The notes beneath the pieces are model-generated. The model did not search any database, was not told where the DNA came from, and saw only the letters and a list, made by a program, of their open reading frames with translations. From contig NW_026114246.1 in assembly GCF_018139145.2 (NCBI RefSeq), forward strand, positions 682,001 to 746,000: a DNA stretch of 64,000 nucleotides, written 5' to 3'. The stretch is from Gymnogyps californianus (taxonomy: Eukaryota; Chordata; Aves; Accipitriformes; Cathartidae). A program made the position numbers and the translations under genes. Within the stretch, counting starts at the first letter, position 1; every line of letters begins with the position of its first letter. This document shows, piece after piece, positions 12,101 through 25,196 of this stretch.

Positions 12101-15100
12101 GTCTGTGGAATATCATAACTGTCCAAGTTTTGTAAATTAAGATTCACAGTAAACTTAATCTGTGATATTAAAGAAAGGTCTGGCCAAATGCTGTCTTCTG
12201 AGCTGAACCCATACTATGAAAGAACATGTCATTTCAGAACTAGTATGGATGATAATTTTAAAATTAAGGATGTAAATTCTGCACTGATATACACTATGTA
12301 CAATTCCAGTGAAGATAAAAGGATTATGATGTGGTTTATATATAAGAATTTGGTCCTCGGATTTAACTGAAAACTGTATCTACAAAAAAGGATTTGTAAC
12401 ATCTGAGATTTTACAACCTCTGCAGCCTTCCAGACATCACCAAAATTGGGAAATTAAGACAGTATGAGAATATTGTTCTAACTCAAACACTGAAGGAAAT
12501 AACAATTCTGACATAGAAGCTAGATTTTGGTTGGCTTTCTCCATGTGGACAGGCAAGGGGAAGCAGTATTTTCGCCAATGAATTATTGGCTTTCCTTCTA
12601 AGACTGGAAACCTGTGGGGGGCTGGCTTTGTGATACAAATAGATGGCCCATAGAATTGAGACATGGCTACAACGAATTTCACATTATCCACTAAGTCAGA
12701 ACATGAAGACAGCAGTGTTGGGTCACCATCAATCCACTATCAGTTACTCTAAACTTGAGATTTTGGGGCAAGCCTCCCACTCCCCATACTGACCCACCCA
12801 GTCTCCTTGTCAGTTACAGATGCTCATCATAGAAGTTAATTCCCAAGGTACATTGACATCAAACAGCACATTTATGTCACTTCAGAAAGGAATTGTTCAC
12901 TAACCATAGCCAACTCTTCCCATAAATCCTTCACAAATCACAGAAGTTGCTCTTTAAGGACTTTCTGGATGACGTACTTCTACCCTGGAATCAGTATCTG
13001 GCCGCCTTCCAGACCAACATGTTGACTCTCAGCCTCAATGAGTTTTAGGCTGAGTGATCAGGGATTCTTTGCTTGGCCCTAGGGAACTTATCCATCTTGG
13101 TGATGCATGGTGGTGGATGACTTGTATAGCACTTGGAGAAATTTTCATGGATTCTTGATGTTAAAGAAGAATCTCACGGGACTGATTCCAGTTGTGCCTA
13201 CAAGACCCAGTCACAAAGGATGCAGGGTGCAGTAAAGCAGGATGCCTTAAATCAGTGGCTTCATTTAGCATCCAGTACCAAAGTCACAGACTTTAGCTAA
13301 AGCCACAAGCTACCTACCTTCATATCAAGGGCCATTCAGCTAATATCTCATTGCTAGCAAATACTCAGAAAGTATTGCCCATAGCTCTAAAATTTCCTAA
13401 ATACATGGGAATTTTTATTCTTTAATGTAGTTTTGACTCTAGCACTCATGTCATATTACAATATTTTCATGGTAGCTGAGCAATGAAGTGTGTTCAGTTA
13501 TACCTTTAGTCCATTCCAACACTTCATAGTGAGAATTTTAAATCTCAAAATTCATTTAGCAAGTTCAATTATTTTCTTCCAAGTAAATATTTTGACAAAC
13601 ATATCCAGAGCTTCAGTACACCATAGCTATTCAATTCATTCTAGCTATTTAACTTCAAGTGTTAACTTTGTTTTTAGGAGAAACTATAAAAAATGAGATC
13701 ATGGGGTTTTTTGTGCTAATTACAGGTTAGCATGTTTTGTGTGTAATTTAGGTCCTAGACTTTCCAGCCCTTACTCCTAGAAGCCTTAGACAGTACCTAA
13801 TTTTAAACAACAGAAATATTCCTACTCCCAGAACTTCATAGGTGAGATTTTCAGTACTTCTATTATTTTTAATAAAGTGGTCAACCTCAAAATATGCAAA
13901 CCCAAAGATCTGATCTATGGAATAGGAGTTTCACATTCTAAAGAAGCAAGTGAGCACTTGCTATGAAGTTTAAACAGTTCCAAAATAAATAAATCACTCT
14001 TATTGTACTCAACTACCTTGAATTATTTCTATCAAGTCTCAAGTCAAGACTTCAGTGAGAGAGAGGAGGAGGAAAACTGAAAACTGGCATTCTTCTTGGA
14101 ACACTAGTTAATTTTTAACTGGTGAAAAATAAGACTGTTTCTACAGCAAGAGTGCATTAGATCCTACCTTTCAGTGGCAAAACAGAGCTTTCAAGCCCTT
14201 AGGCACATTATTCTCTTTTAATTGTTCATTTCCTCTCTACTGTTCTTCTGTGTGCAAGAAGTGAACAGATTTTTATCACTCTAAATAAAATCCTATAGTT
14301 TGCTTTTTATAGAACTTCCTCAAGAATTTGTGAGGCACAGATGCATTTGCCTATAACAGGCATAAAAATGTTTAGAAAACAAGCCATGTGAATAACAAAG
14401 CAAATACTTGTAAAGAGTTCCATGACATCACTTCAAAGTAACTTTTATAATAACTTGAAATTTTAAAATCATTATTATACAAGTTGCATTTTTATTCCTT
14501 CACTGTTCTGTAAAGACGTTGCTCCAACAGAACCTGCTGTGATCCTATTATCCCTCATTCTCATCCTTCATCTGCCCCTCTATCATCTCAACACATCAAA
14601 CAAAAGTCTTGTAATAGTGGATGTAACATGTCAAAATGATAGTCCTTTCCATGCTTACTTATATTTCTTACATAGCTTCCTAACAAATGAGCAAATGCTT
14701 GATTCTTAGTGCAAAAACTGAGATTAGCTTTCTGCTTCTTAAGAGGCCCCTAAAATTAGGAGATTGAGTTTACAGTTACAAGTGAGCATCAGTGCCCTGG
14801 AGAGATTTTCCAAGAGTTTGGGTGGATCCAGCCTTTTCCAGGTTTTGAAGGACATGACCCACAGACTGAAGCCTTCCTTCAGTTAAGCTGGCTGTGTAAC
14901 AGCACAGCCCTTATAACTTGCAAGAAGTTTTATAACAGAGCATGAAGTCTTGCTGCAGAAAGAGTTATGTTGTGATTCACTGCCCAACGTAAATGCCGTG
15001 TGATTGGAATGAGACATTAATAAAAAAGAAACCCTCAATATTTCTTGAAAACAGAACATCTGATATCCACTGACTAAACACTTGCAGTAGTTGTGATGAT

Positions 15101-15589
15101 TACATTTTTTATTCCTTCAGAGCTTACATATATCCAGATCTAACAATCTAGCTAAAAGGACAACTCATAGCTCTAAGAAGTAATGGACTCAAAGTGAAAC
15201 AAGTAGGAAACAATAATTTTCTCACTCTACAAAAATATATTAAATACCATGTAGAAAATAGCTCTTTACCATCTAGTTTCCATAAGTGTCACCCCACATT
15301 CCATTCTCACATACATTTTATTTTACTATGTAGTTCTTCAGTATCACTACAAAGCTTAAACTCCCATATTGGGTATAACAGAGCCAGCACCGTTAAAACC
15401 TACTAAGTCCTGCTCTTCCTTACATTTCTTATGTATTGCCAAGTCTGAAGTGACAGCATCTCTTTTGAATGACATGTGAAATAGATTGTGAGTGGCATCC
15501 TTGGGTGCTTTTGGTAAAAGTAATTGCAATGCTCTGCCTAAATTCATTTGGATAATTACATGGCTCTCATTTGAATTTAGCCTGTTAGC
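9166..15589. other. Intergenic DNA, nothing recognised apart from a small hairpin
   Basis: AT-rich non-coding sequence. Short open frames (for example at 10313, 12188 and 13490 on plus; 9505 and 12437 on minus) have no recognisable domains and no plausible gene structure. A perfect 27-base inverted repeat at 9318-9344 is listed separately. Confidence 0.55.
9318..9344. repeat. Perfect short inverted repeat
   Basis: Arms TGTAGTTGATC (9318-9328) and GATCAACTACA (9334-9344) are exact reverse complements around the 5-base loop AAAAC. A DNA cruciform or RNA hairpin with an 11-bp stem is possible. No known RNA family was recognised, and the stem is too short for a microRNA precursor. Confidence 0.75.
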
Positions 15590-16700
15590 TTTTGCTAGAA
15601 GAGTTCTTGTTCACTTCATCCTGCCAGCCTTTTCGCTTTTTCTCCCTTTCAGCAGTTACTGAATTTCAATGGTAGTTGAAATACATACTTCTCTTTGGGA
15701 AATCAAGCACGCAGAGAATCGCAACAAGGCAATCTATTATTTTAAAGTTGTGTCAAGCAGAATGTCTGTATTTCTTTAAGATATGCAGCAAAAAATTGTT
15801 GTTCTCATGAATTTGTGCACCTTACATTTTTGTAATTTACAATACAGCTTTATCAGGATGGCTGCTTTCTATATTTTCCATGAGTTCAACATGAATCAAA
15901 TATTTATCCCTCCCCCTCCAAATTACTGAGAAAGCAGCTTATATTAGCTTGAAAATAGTCTGTTGTAAGTTAAAATCTTGGGGTTTTCTTCCTTTGATTT
16001 GTCTTTCCATACAAATATTTCACAGACTAGTAATGATATCTGGTATTAGCATACAGCAGGCAGCTTGTGATTTTTTTTGCAGATATTTTCTCGTCTCACC
16101 ACAAGATGTCGGTGTGACCCATTTATACTGGTACCGTGTTTCTCCCAGCCAACTGTTGCAAATTGCCAATGGATCCCATTTCTTTCTTTTAAAAATCCCC
16201 AAAAGATATTGAGACCATAAATATATGTGATCAGCGAAAGAGAGCATGGACTGACAAGTGCAAGGCCACGATAACTAATTGTCTCACTTCAATTTTGCAA
16301 AGAATAGCTCTGCAATACTTCCCACGCCAGTCAGTGGTTTCCCACCCACTGCATGGCATGGGGCGAGGCCTTTGCATGCACAGAAAAACAGGGAAAGAAA
16401 ACCCAAGTCACCGAGCTGGCAATTAAGGACATCGATCCTGCTCCTGCCGGATCTGCTCTGAAGGTTTAAAATGACCTCAGTAATCAATTGTTATTAAAAT
16501 GCATTGCTCGACTGAAGTGTGCTATGCATATTTGAAGAGTATAGCATAAGCATCAAAAGTTCCTCAGTATTGCAGCACCATGTCCATATTTAAATTTGAA
16601 AACCTGAAAATATATTCTAAATTACTGGGACGTTTGCATTTCAAGGGTGTTTTGTTTTTCCAGTTGACATATTCTCCGTGTTAGCAACAGAGATAAGAAA
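15590..16700. other. Possible conserved non-coding element
   Basis: This stretch differs in texture from its neighbours. It has few simple repeats and many homeobox- and POU-like words, such as AATCAATTG near 16482 and ATGCATAT near 16524, close to a Z-linked developmental and muscle gene pair. There is no coding potential. It is only a candidate regulatory region, inferred from composition. Confidence 0.2.
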
Positions 16701-18810
16701 GATTATGCTAATTCCTGAGCCTGTAGGTGGCAGAGAGAAAAGGGGACTGGGACCGAGGAGAGAGCAGGATGGGAGAGCAGAAAGAGGCTACACGGCTTCA
16801 TTACCAAAATCTTTCCGATTCCTTGTCCTACAGAGTAGAAAGGGATCCTATAAACTTTTGTAGAGCTTTGTGTAAGACATGAATTTAAAGGGTATTCAAA
16901 GCATCTTTCATGCTAATTAGACTAGACAGACAGTTCCAAGTATGCTTAACATAGACATTTAAAAGACTAACACAACTGTTTCTGGGAATAGATATAGCTG
17001 TCCCACAGTGAGCTGCACTGAGGTGGTGGTTTCTGTTTTCATTTAAAGTGTAAGTATAGGCAAGTTTACCTTTTTCTGGAGAAGATGGGAATAATTAAAA
17101 TAAAATAAAAAAGTATTCCTGCACAGTACATTTATTAATGAAGTGCAAAATTGAAGTAAAATAAGTCAGGCTATCATCAGAGAATTCAGTAGGGACAGCA
17201 ATAACTTTCAGCAATTTCTAAAAGCATAATATCACAACCAACCAGGCATACTGCTTCACTTCAGGGTTAAAGTTTCCTCATCAAGTGAATCATTGGCTAG
17301 TGAAACAGAAAACAGCTGTTGAACAGAAAACAGCTGCTGAACAGATAACGGGCAATGTTCCAGGTTATTTTTATCACTATTTTAGCAAGCCATACATTCA
17401 GAATTGCATTTTAAAATGATTTCTGGAGGACAGTTTGACAAGAGAAGAGCCAATAGTTGAATAAAGTAACATAATTCTCCTTTCCCACAATACTCAATTA
17501 AATGATTGGCCATTAATGTAAGTTATCTTGAACCTTTGATCTACCTTCGAAAATTTCCTTACCTTGCGATGCAGCCTTCATGAGTCTAAGTAAAATAGCG
17601 ACCTTAGAACCTTAATTATAGATATGTCTGGTAATCCTGCTCTGCTATCGACTCAATACAGAGGTTCATTTCTGATAGCTATTGAAATTCACCTGCCTCT
17701 TTCTTTGTGAGCCTACAGTCCATTAGCAACCAAAGATCCCATATAAACTGGCTTGCCATTTTCATGGTAATGGAAGATGTAAGACAAGAGAGAGACAGAG
17801 CTCTGAACAACAAAAGCCAAACAAGAAGGAATAAAAATATCTCATTTGATTATTTCTAGTATTAGTCCAACTGAGGGAAATAAACAATTTTCACCATCAG
17901 TTGCCATAGTGCATTCTGCTTTACATTACCAAGCCCAGCTAGAGGGATTTTCTAGCAAACATACTAAAATTTGGAAATGCTTTTCCCTTTTCACTGCACT
18001 TTCCTCTTTGGTCTTGTTAACCAAACTATTAACACTTGTAGGCATTATTTGCCCTGAGATCACAGAGTAGCAAGAAGATTACACCACAGAGAGCCTTTGA
18101 GGTCATCAGTCCTGCTCCCCAGACACATGCGGTAGATGGGATCATAGATTCAAGCTGTTAAGCCCCAGAAGATGAAGGCTACTGGTACAATGGGATAGCA
18201 TTAAGGATTTGGAGTTGTCTTTACTATTCTGCTGGGGAAAAATAACTCTGCCCTCTCCTGGAAGCTGTGAAACATGAGCTTTCACTGTAATTTTCCCTGT
18301 ACTCTTGAGTCTGACTCCCTGACATGCTGGAGAAGGCTCTGCTGTGTTTGTAGGTCACTAAGATTGCAGACTCAGCCCTTCAGGCACCCCCTCTTTGGGC
18401 AGGGATGGTCATGGTTCCCTCTTCCCGCCAATAACACCGTTAACCATACCTGTATTTCACCTATGCACAACTTCTGCAACAATATCCAGTGCACTTGATA
18501 ATTTTATAGTTCACCTAACCTGAAATTTGCTCTGTTCCTACTGTCAAACTAATTAAATCCCTTCCCTCAATAACTTTGTATTTCAGTTAGAAGAAATACA
18601 GTTTGTATCTATTGCAATGTATCCCTTGGAAAACCAGAATCATTAAACTTCCATTTAAATCAAAGAATCTTTCACATTATTTGTCTGCTCATTATTCATA
18701 ACAACAGCACAATATTGCAATAACTGGAGGTGCATTAAAATTTTGCTTTTACTACCTATGCATGAAAGCTGTACACGTGGAAACTGTTGAAGCCACTCAA
18801 GACCCCAGCA
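16701..18810. other. Intergenic DNA upstream of HSPB3
   Basis: AT-rich non-coding sequence with no recognised gene. It probably includes distal regulatory DNA for HSPB3. An E-box CACGTG lies at 18774-18779, just upstream of the proximal promoter. Confidence 0.5.
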
Positions 18811-18820
18811 CTATAAATAG
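18811..18820 (+). promoter_or_regulatory. HSPB3 core promoter: TATA box overlapping a MEF2 site
   Basis: The sequence CTATAAATAG contains TATAAATA at 18812-18819 and also fits the MEF2 consensus YTAWWWWTAR exactly. It lies 218 bases before the HSPB3 ATG, implying a transcription start near 18845 and a 5' UTR of roughly 190 bases. HSPB3 is known to be expressed in heart and skeletal muscle, where MEF2 is a main regulator. An E-box (CACGTG) sits 37 bases upstream. Binding itself is inference. Confidence 0.6.
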
Positions 18821-19038
18821 TGCTCTATTGTTAGTGGATAAAAGATGAAACAAATCTCCCAGCACTGGAGCACAGCACGCCCTATTAAATGTTAAGCTCT
18901 GCCTGTGCTAAAAGTGAAAGGCGACATCAACTGATAAACTAGTTTGCGGGTAAGGCATACGACTGGGAAGAGTTTGCTCTGACTCTGCAGCTTCCCCAAA
19001 GCAACACAGAAGCAGCAACTTATCTTTCTGCCTCAGCA

Positions 19039-19485
19039 ATGGCAGAAGCTGTTATAAGACACTGGGTGGAAACTCCTGTATGCTATCAAGAGCAGTTTGC
19101 TGTCCAAGAGCTAGAAGCACACAAACTGGACCACTCTTTATATGCTTTGCCGGGCCCTTCTACAGCTGCACTGAGCAACAGGTGTATCGCAGAAAGTACA
19201 GCTGGGGCTGGGAAGAGTGGCCAGGAAGAGGAAAACACATGCTTTCAGGTGTTGCTGGATGTTGTGCAGTTCCGCCCCGAAGATATCATTATTCAGACTT
19301 TCAAAGGCTGGCTCCTGATTAAAGCTCAGCACAGACCTAGGATGGACGAACACAGTTTCATATCCAAAAGCTCTACCAGACAATACAAATTACCTAATGG
19401 AGTGGAGAACAAAGATTTGTCTGTGCTTTTCTGCCATGATGGCATTTTGGTTGTTGAAATGAAGAATTCGGTGGGAAAGAATTAG
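19039..19485 (+). CDS. HSPB3: Small heat shock protein beta-3 (HSPB3/HSPL27), single exon
   Basis: This 148-residue protein is a member of the alpha-crystallin small heat shock family; the human protein has 150 residues. It is a muscle-enriched chaperone subunit that assembles with HSPB2. The N-terminal region carries the [10 protein letters not shown] block (31-40) typical of HSPB3. The alpha-crystallin domain spans about 67-142, with [25 protein letters not shown] and [11 protein letters not shown]. Arg114 in TRQYKLP is the conserved domain arginine, equivalent to human R116, and HDGILVVE (133-140) is the last strand. As in the mammalian protein, no clear C-terminal IxI motif is present. 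The ATG follows a plausible leader, and the frame is uninterrupted without introns, as in human. The gene lies about 15.4 kb upstream of SNX18 on the same strand, the conserved amniote order. Regulation is probably muscle-specific through the MEF2/TATA box upstream. Confidence 0.97.
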   Translation: MAEAVIRHWVETPVCYQEQFAVQELEAHKLDHSLYALPGPSTAALSNRCIAESTAGAGKSGQEEENTCFQVLLDVVQFRPEDIIIQTFKGWLLIKAQHRPRMDEHSFISKSSTRQYKLPNGVENKDLSVLFCHDGILVVEMKNSVGKN

Positions 19486-20139
19486 AGTCTTGTCCATAGT
19501 TTATTGCTGAGATAAATTTTTTCTTAATATAACAAAATAATATAATTCAAGCAATGCTGTAGAGTGTAGTAAGCATGTGGCTGTATTTATATTACAGTAA
19601 AGGAAAATCTTTGTATATATTTTTCAGTATGCTGAGTTTATTGTTTGATGTGAAATGTTAGACTGCTTGCCTCCAGCTATATATGTGCTGGAAAGCCAGG
19701 CTTTTTGAACAGTAGAAAATTTAGGCTAGTCACAGCAAGAGAAAAAAAATTCTATTTGATAACATATTGAAAATAATGCACATTTATGAGTTCAGTAGGA
19801 GGAGTTGTATTTCTAAGGAATAAGTATTTGTCATACATATTTATAATCCTTAAAGAAGCAATAGACAGGTTGTGAGTTTTATGGAAATTTAATTTACATA
19901 CCAAAAATGCTGTTTTCTAATTTTTGAGATTAAATACTTCTTCCTTAGGCTCTGGAAAAGCACACAAACTGAAGGATACTATCAAGAAAAAAACCCTATT
20001 TCCACAGTTCAAGTTTGCATCCAAAAAACCCTTGAGAGATTACTTTTTAGAAGTGTGTTGCATGTTTGAAACTATAAGAAAACAGAATAATCACTGACTA
20101 TATTTGTTTGAAAACACAGTAAGTAGAAATGATACAAAC
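19486..20139 (+). other. Probable HSPB3 3' UTR and downstream DNA
   Basis: AT-rich sequence after the HSPB3 stop. No AATAAA occurs close to the stop. An ATTAAA at 19929-19934 is a possible variant poly(A) signal, which would give a 3' UTR of about 460 bases. No other gene or repeat was seen before the LTR at 20140. Confidence 0.4.
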
Positions 20140-21288
20140 TGTATTGGGTTTGCGTGGCAAGGTTTGGTAGCGGGGGGGCTACAGGGGTGGCTTCTGTGAG
20201 AAGCTGCTAGAAGCTTCCCCTATGTCCGATAAAGTTAATGCCAGTGGGTTCCAAGTCGGACCCGCCGCTGGCCAAGGCCGAGCCAATCAGCAACAGTTGT
20301 AGCACCTCTGTGATAACATATTTAAGAAAGGGAAAAGAAGTTACAGGGGAGTAGCAGCTGCAGCCAGAGAGAGGAGTGAGAATATGAGAGAGGAACAACT
20401 CCGCAGACACCAAGGTCAGTGAAGAAGGAGGGGGAGGAGGTGCTCCAGGCGCCAGAGCAGAGGTTCCCCTGCAGCCTGTGGTGAAGACCATGGTGAGGCA
20501 GGCTGTCTCCCTGCAGCCCATGGAGGTTAACGGTGGAGCAGATATCCACCTGCAGCCTGTGGAGGACCCCATGCTGGAGCAGGTGGATGTGCCCGAAGGA
20601 GGCTGTGACCCCGTGGGAAGCCCGCGCTGGAGCAGGCTCCTGGCAGGACCTGTGGCCCCGTGGAGAGAGGAGCCCACGCTGAAGCAGGTTTGCTGGCAGG
20701 ACTTGTGACCCCATGGGGGACCCATGCTGGAGCAGTCTGTTCCTGAAGGACTGCACCCTGTGGAAGGGACCCATGCTGGAGCAGTTTGTGAAGAACTGTA
20801 GCCCGTGGGAAGGACTCAAGTTGGAGAAGTTCGTGAAGGACTGTCTCCCGTGGGAGGGACCCCACGCTGGAGCAGGGGAAGAGTGTGAGGAGTCCTCCCC
20901 CTGAGGAGGAAGGAGCGGCAGAGACAATGTGTGATGAACTGACCCAAACCCCCATTCCCCGTCCCCCTGCGCCGCTCGGGGGGAGAGGAGGTAGAAAGTT
21001 TGGGAGTAAAGTTGTGCCCGGGAAGAAGGGAGGGGTGGGGGGAAGGTGTTTTTAAGATTTGGTTTTATTTCTCATTATCCTACTCTGATTTGACTAGTAA
21101 TAAATTAAATTAATTTTCCCAAGTCGAGTCTGTTTTGCCCATGATGGTAATTGGTGAGTGATCTCCCTGTCCTTATCTCAACCCACGAGCCTTTCGTTTT
21201 ATTTTCCCTCCCCTGTCCAGTTGAGGAGGGGGAGTGATAGAGCGGCTTTGGTGGGCACCTGGCATCCAGCCAGGGTCAACCCACCACA
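20140..21288 (+). mobile_element. Solo LTR, family B (about 1.15 kb), ERVL-type
   Basis: The LTR starts TGTATTGGGTTTGCG and ends GGGTCAACCCACCACA. The promoter region has a CCAAT box (20281-20290) and TATTTAA (20319-20325). An AATAAA poly(A) signal lies at 21099-21104. A GC-rich internal tandem array (about 20500-20880) repeats a unit of about 48-50 bases containing 'ccatgctggagcag'. A second copy of the same family is at 54545-55583. No exact target duplication is seen: CAAAC precedes it and CTGTC follows. The right flank has CAAAG four bases further on, so the end may be damaged. The last bases match the LTR at 59343-59939, which belongs to a provirus with ERVL-like pol. Confidence 0.85.
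20500..20880 (+). repeat. Tandem array inside family B LTR, period about 48-50 bases
   Basis: Units share 'cccatgctggagcag' followed by 'gtgaaggactgt' and 'cccgtgggaagg'. The two 13-base markers gtgaccccgtggg (20605) and gtgaccccatggg (20705) are exactly 100 bases apart. The LTR copy at 54545-55583 lacks precisely this 100-base block, as expected for loss or gain of two units by unequal exchange. The array is open on both strands, which creates long but probably meaningless reading frames. Confidence 0.75.
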
Positions 21289-24200
21289 CTGTCAAAGACA
21301 AATTAATTTGAAAGAAAACATTCAAAGACATTTAGAAAATTGTTTTTGTTTAACATATTCTGCTATCTATTAGCAACTAAAGAAAAAATATATTGCTTAC
21401 AAATACTCAAAAGGATCAAATTCTTCCTTGTGAAGCCCTGGTAATAAAAAGGCATTGCTCTAGCACAGATGCCTTTATTCTTATGCATTTTAGGTAGTCT
21501 TGTTGTTCAATCAGATGAATATTTTATTCTTCACGTTGCTTGACAGTTTAGGCCGAGATCCCACAACTGTGTCTTCAAGAGCAAATTTTTCTGCCTATGT
21601 ATAGTCCCACTCTCCCTGTATCAACATGGACTCTACATGGATCTAATTTTAAGTGCAGGGGTTCCTTACTACAGACACAGGTTTAATTTCTGTCCCAGTT
21701 TCTCTCATTTCAAGAGAGTGGTAGAGATGAAAAAAAAATCCACTCACTATATCTAGTATCTGGTCTTCTCAACATTAAAAAAAATAATGCTGTAAGTGAG
21801 TTTGTAAATACTCAAAAATTTGAGGAGATCTGCAGCTGCAAGTCAAACTGCCTCCTTTTATATGTACTGGAGATGAGTATGACTGCTGTGCTATGAATAG
21901 TAAAGGAATGTGGAATGGAAAGTGCCAAGTTAAATACAGACTCTTTATGATAGCCATCTGCTGTTTGGACAAATAAAAAACATATTCAAATGAAACTGAA
22001 TACAAATACAATTTTAAGAATATGAAAAAAATCTGATGAACAAAACTCGGGCTCTCGCTAGCTGAAGCTAGTTTAAAATGAAAGCCCTAAGCTTGTACTT
22101 CTGCATATGTCCATTCATTAGAAAGATTTATGTCGTGATTGTTTAGACTTGAAGGTATTTGAAGCAATTGACTTTAGAAAAGTGGGTAGTCTAATTCTTG
22201 CATTTTATTTATTACTTGTACTAAAACTCACAAGGAATTTGTACAAGAAATGCAGAATAAGGTCTGGATTGTAAATTTCCATCATGTGCAATTATTTTGT
22301 TTTTTGAATAGAGCAGAAGTCAAGAACCTAATGTTTTCTAACAAACCAAACCAAATATAAAACATATGTCCCTACATTTCCACTCAACCCACACTTTTCC
22401 CTCATATTGCCTGTGTTTAATTTGTATATTGGTTTAAGATAATAAGAGGATGATCCTGCTAGAAAATCAGATCTAGATTCTAAATACTTTTAGGTCAAGA
22501 AGCTTCCTCAGCCAGGAATCTGATGGAACATATAACATGGATTAAAAAATATGAATTCTAGATACAGGTCTGGATTTAAACTTTACACACCAACTTTATA
22601 AAAGCTCACCCATGGTTTCCATATCACCTTATGGCACAACTGTTTGGATATAGTTCAGAATCACCAGTTAGTAACCTGCTTTGGTAATTTTTGTTTACAG
22701 AGAATTTTGTAAATTGGGTCACTTAGAATTATAGATTTTTATAAAAATGATTCTACCTATGATTGCAGTGAAGGTATTCATAGCCCTAGAGATGAAAAAG
22801 CAGTTTTAAAAAAAACATAACTGATTTAAGTATTTCAAATTAGATCATGATTAAACTACTGGAAACTTGGCAAGGAATTAGACCAGACAGCCAAAATCAT
22901 ATTGTCTGATCTATATATGTTAATACCATGGTTACACTCAGGCCTGCCTCACAAAACTGGATGGAGAATTTGACATTTGGCTCATGTAGGTCTCTTCACA
23001 TTACTCTGTGCCCAGTTCTGTACTTGCTAACAACGTCGTCAGTCAGAAACCAGTGGACTGTACTGACCAAAACATGACAAGGATGTACTCAGGCCGATTT
23101 TATCTTCTCTAGTACCTAGAGCTTTACAAAAGCCTAAGTCCGTGCTCCTTCATGAATGGGAACTTGCCCTGGCCCAGCACCAGAGTGCTTGTGTAACGGG
23201 GACCACGCTGGAATATAGACCTGCCGCTAGCTTCCTGCATTTTAGCACCAAGTACAACACAGCAGAAAGTGCTTCCCTCCTTTTTTTAGTGGCAGTTTAT
23301 CAAAAGTTCTTGGATGAATGATTTTTATATGTTTACCAGAACAGCGTCAAAGTACTTGGCAGAGTGTTTCTGAATTGTCTGTAAAGAACTGTTTTCACAT
23401 ATTGTATTTGATGTTTTACTTTTATAATCTGATTAGAACTGAATGTGAATGTCACGGAGAAAGCTGCTAATATTGCTCATGGACAGCAGAATGAAAAATT
23501 TATAAATAGCAAAGGATTTCAGAACAGCTACAGCTTAAGACAGGTTTAAGACATTCTAATGTGATTAAATTAAGAACCCTGATATTGGCTGCCTACAAAA
23601 TCCTGGCCCAGAATAAGCGATAAATGCTGCTGCAAGCCTTGCAGAGCAACTGTTATGGAGCCTTCTCAGTCCCCATCAGTGAAGGATTACCTTTGTAATT
23701 GATGTGACTGCTCCTACAAATGGATAAAGATGTTTTCATGCATGAATCTAAGCACTGTAAAAAATGCTTTCATAGAAGAAAATGTCTCAATATCAGCACT
23801 AGTCTCCAAAAGCAAGGTCACAAATATACATTTCTATCTGATCCCTGTGGGCAGAAAGCCCACAAATGCCTTAGACTTGTTGCCTTTTTATAGTATCTGC
23901 TGTATCCAGGGCATATGAGATCTCTCTACACAATCTGATACTTGTAGTGCAGTGAACCGAGGCTGACATGACACCCATCAGTCACTCATTAACCACTCAG
24001 CTACAGCCCTGGGCATTGGAAAAGAGAAAAAGAAACCCCTGGGGTATCATGGTGGCAAAATTCCTTCTAAGAGGGGTAGGTCTTGCATTCCTTACTCAGT
24101 TCATAGCCAGGAATCAAAATGTGCTTTTTCATCTGAGTAATGCTACAAGATTCGGCTTTTAATGGGAGTAGGAATATTTCTGAAAATATTGGATGCATCT

Positions 24201-25196
24201 TCTCTTGTTTGAAAGAGACGCTGAACTCTGTCTTGCCGACTACCAGAGACAATGGCTGGCCCCTATCATCTAGAGGACAGCATCTCAGTGGCCCTACACT
24301 GTGAACGCAGGGGGTAAGTCTAAGGACTTAGACCTGTACATTACATCGGAGATACATGAGCTGACCCCATTCATGCTAACTCTGGAGCCAGAAGTACTGT
24401 CCCTGTGTGCCAACTCAGGTCCAGAAAGCCCAGACTGTCCATTGCTGTGCACAGGCTAAAAAAATCATCCCTTTTTAAAAATACTTTCACAGATGGAGAG
24501 ACAGGAGAAACATGGCACTACAGCTCAGGACTCCCCGTCCAGGTTAGTGCTAGCGTGGGGGTCTCGGCTCTCCACTCCACAATGGGCTGTAGCCTCACCA
24601 CAAGTCCCATCAAGCTCCTTAAAAAGACACACTCTTTAACCACATGGTAATACCACTGATGCCAGCATTTTCAGGGGGAAGTATGTCTAGTAGCCACTTG
24701 TACAAGTAGGACTGATGCAAGTAGAGAATCATTTACAGTTCCTCTCGTGTTCTTCGGATTCTTTACTGTGCTTTGGGCTGACCCTGACCCCAGTGAGTAC
24801 CCCTCTTCTGCTGACGAAGCATGCTGCTCCCAAGCCCTGTGAGCTAATACAGAAGCAGCAGCAGGCAGGTCTGTGTACGGAGAGGAGACAGAAAATTGTA
24901 GGACTAGAGTGGGCCTCGGCACATAGCCAGCAAGGAAGCCCACCAGAGGTGTCTCAGGGGAGCAGGAAAAACACTCCAGCTGGTTCAGAATATATATTTA
25001 TATATTTTAAGATTTTAAGGCAAAATATTTAAACCTCCTATGAGAAATATTTGACTTTTTTATACAATGAGCATTTTTAAAGGGCTGAGAAAGACATTGC
25101 AAAATTACTTTAACTAAAAAATTTAGGTTGTTAATAGAAAAGGAATACCATACATGGACTAAACCCTTGGTGTGCTAGAATGAAAGAATAAGTCAC
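21289..25196. other. Intergenic DNA, nothing recognised
   Basis: AT-rich non-coding sequence between two LTR insertions. Open frames are short and lack domains, including those at 24405-24650 and 24671-24943. No RNA gene or clear transposon was recognised. Confidence 0.55.
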
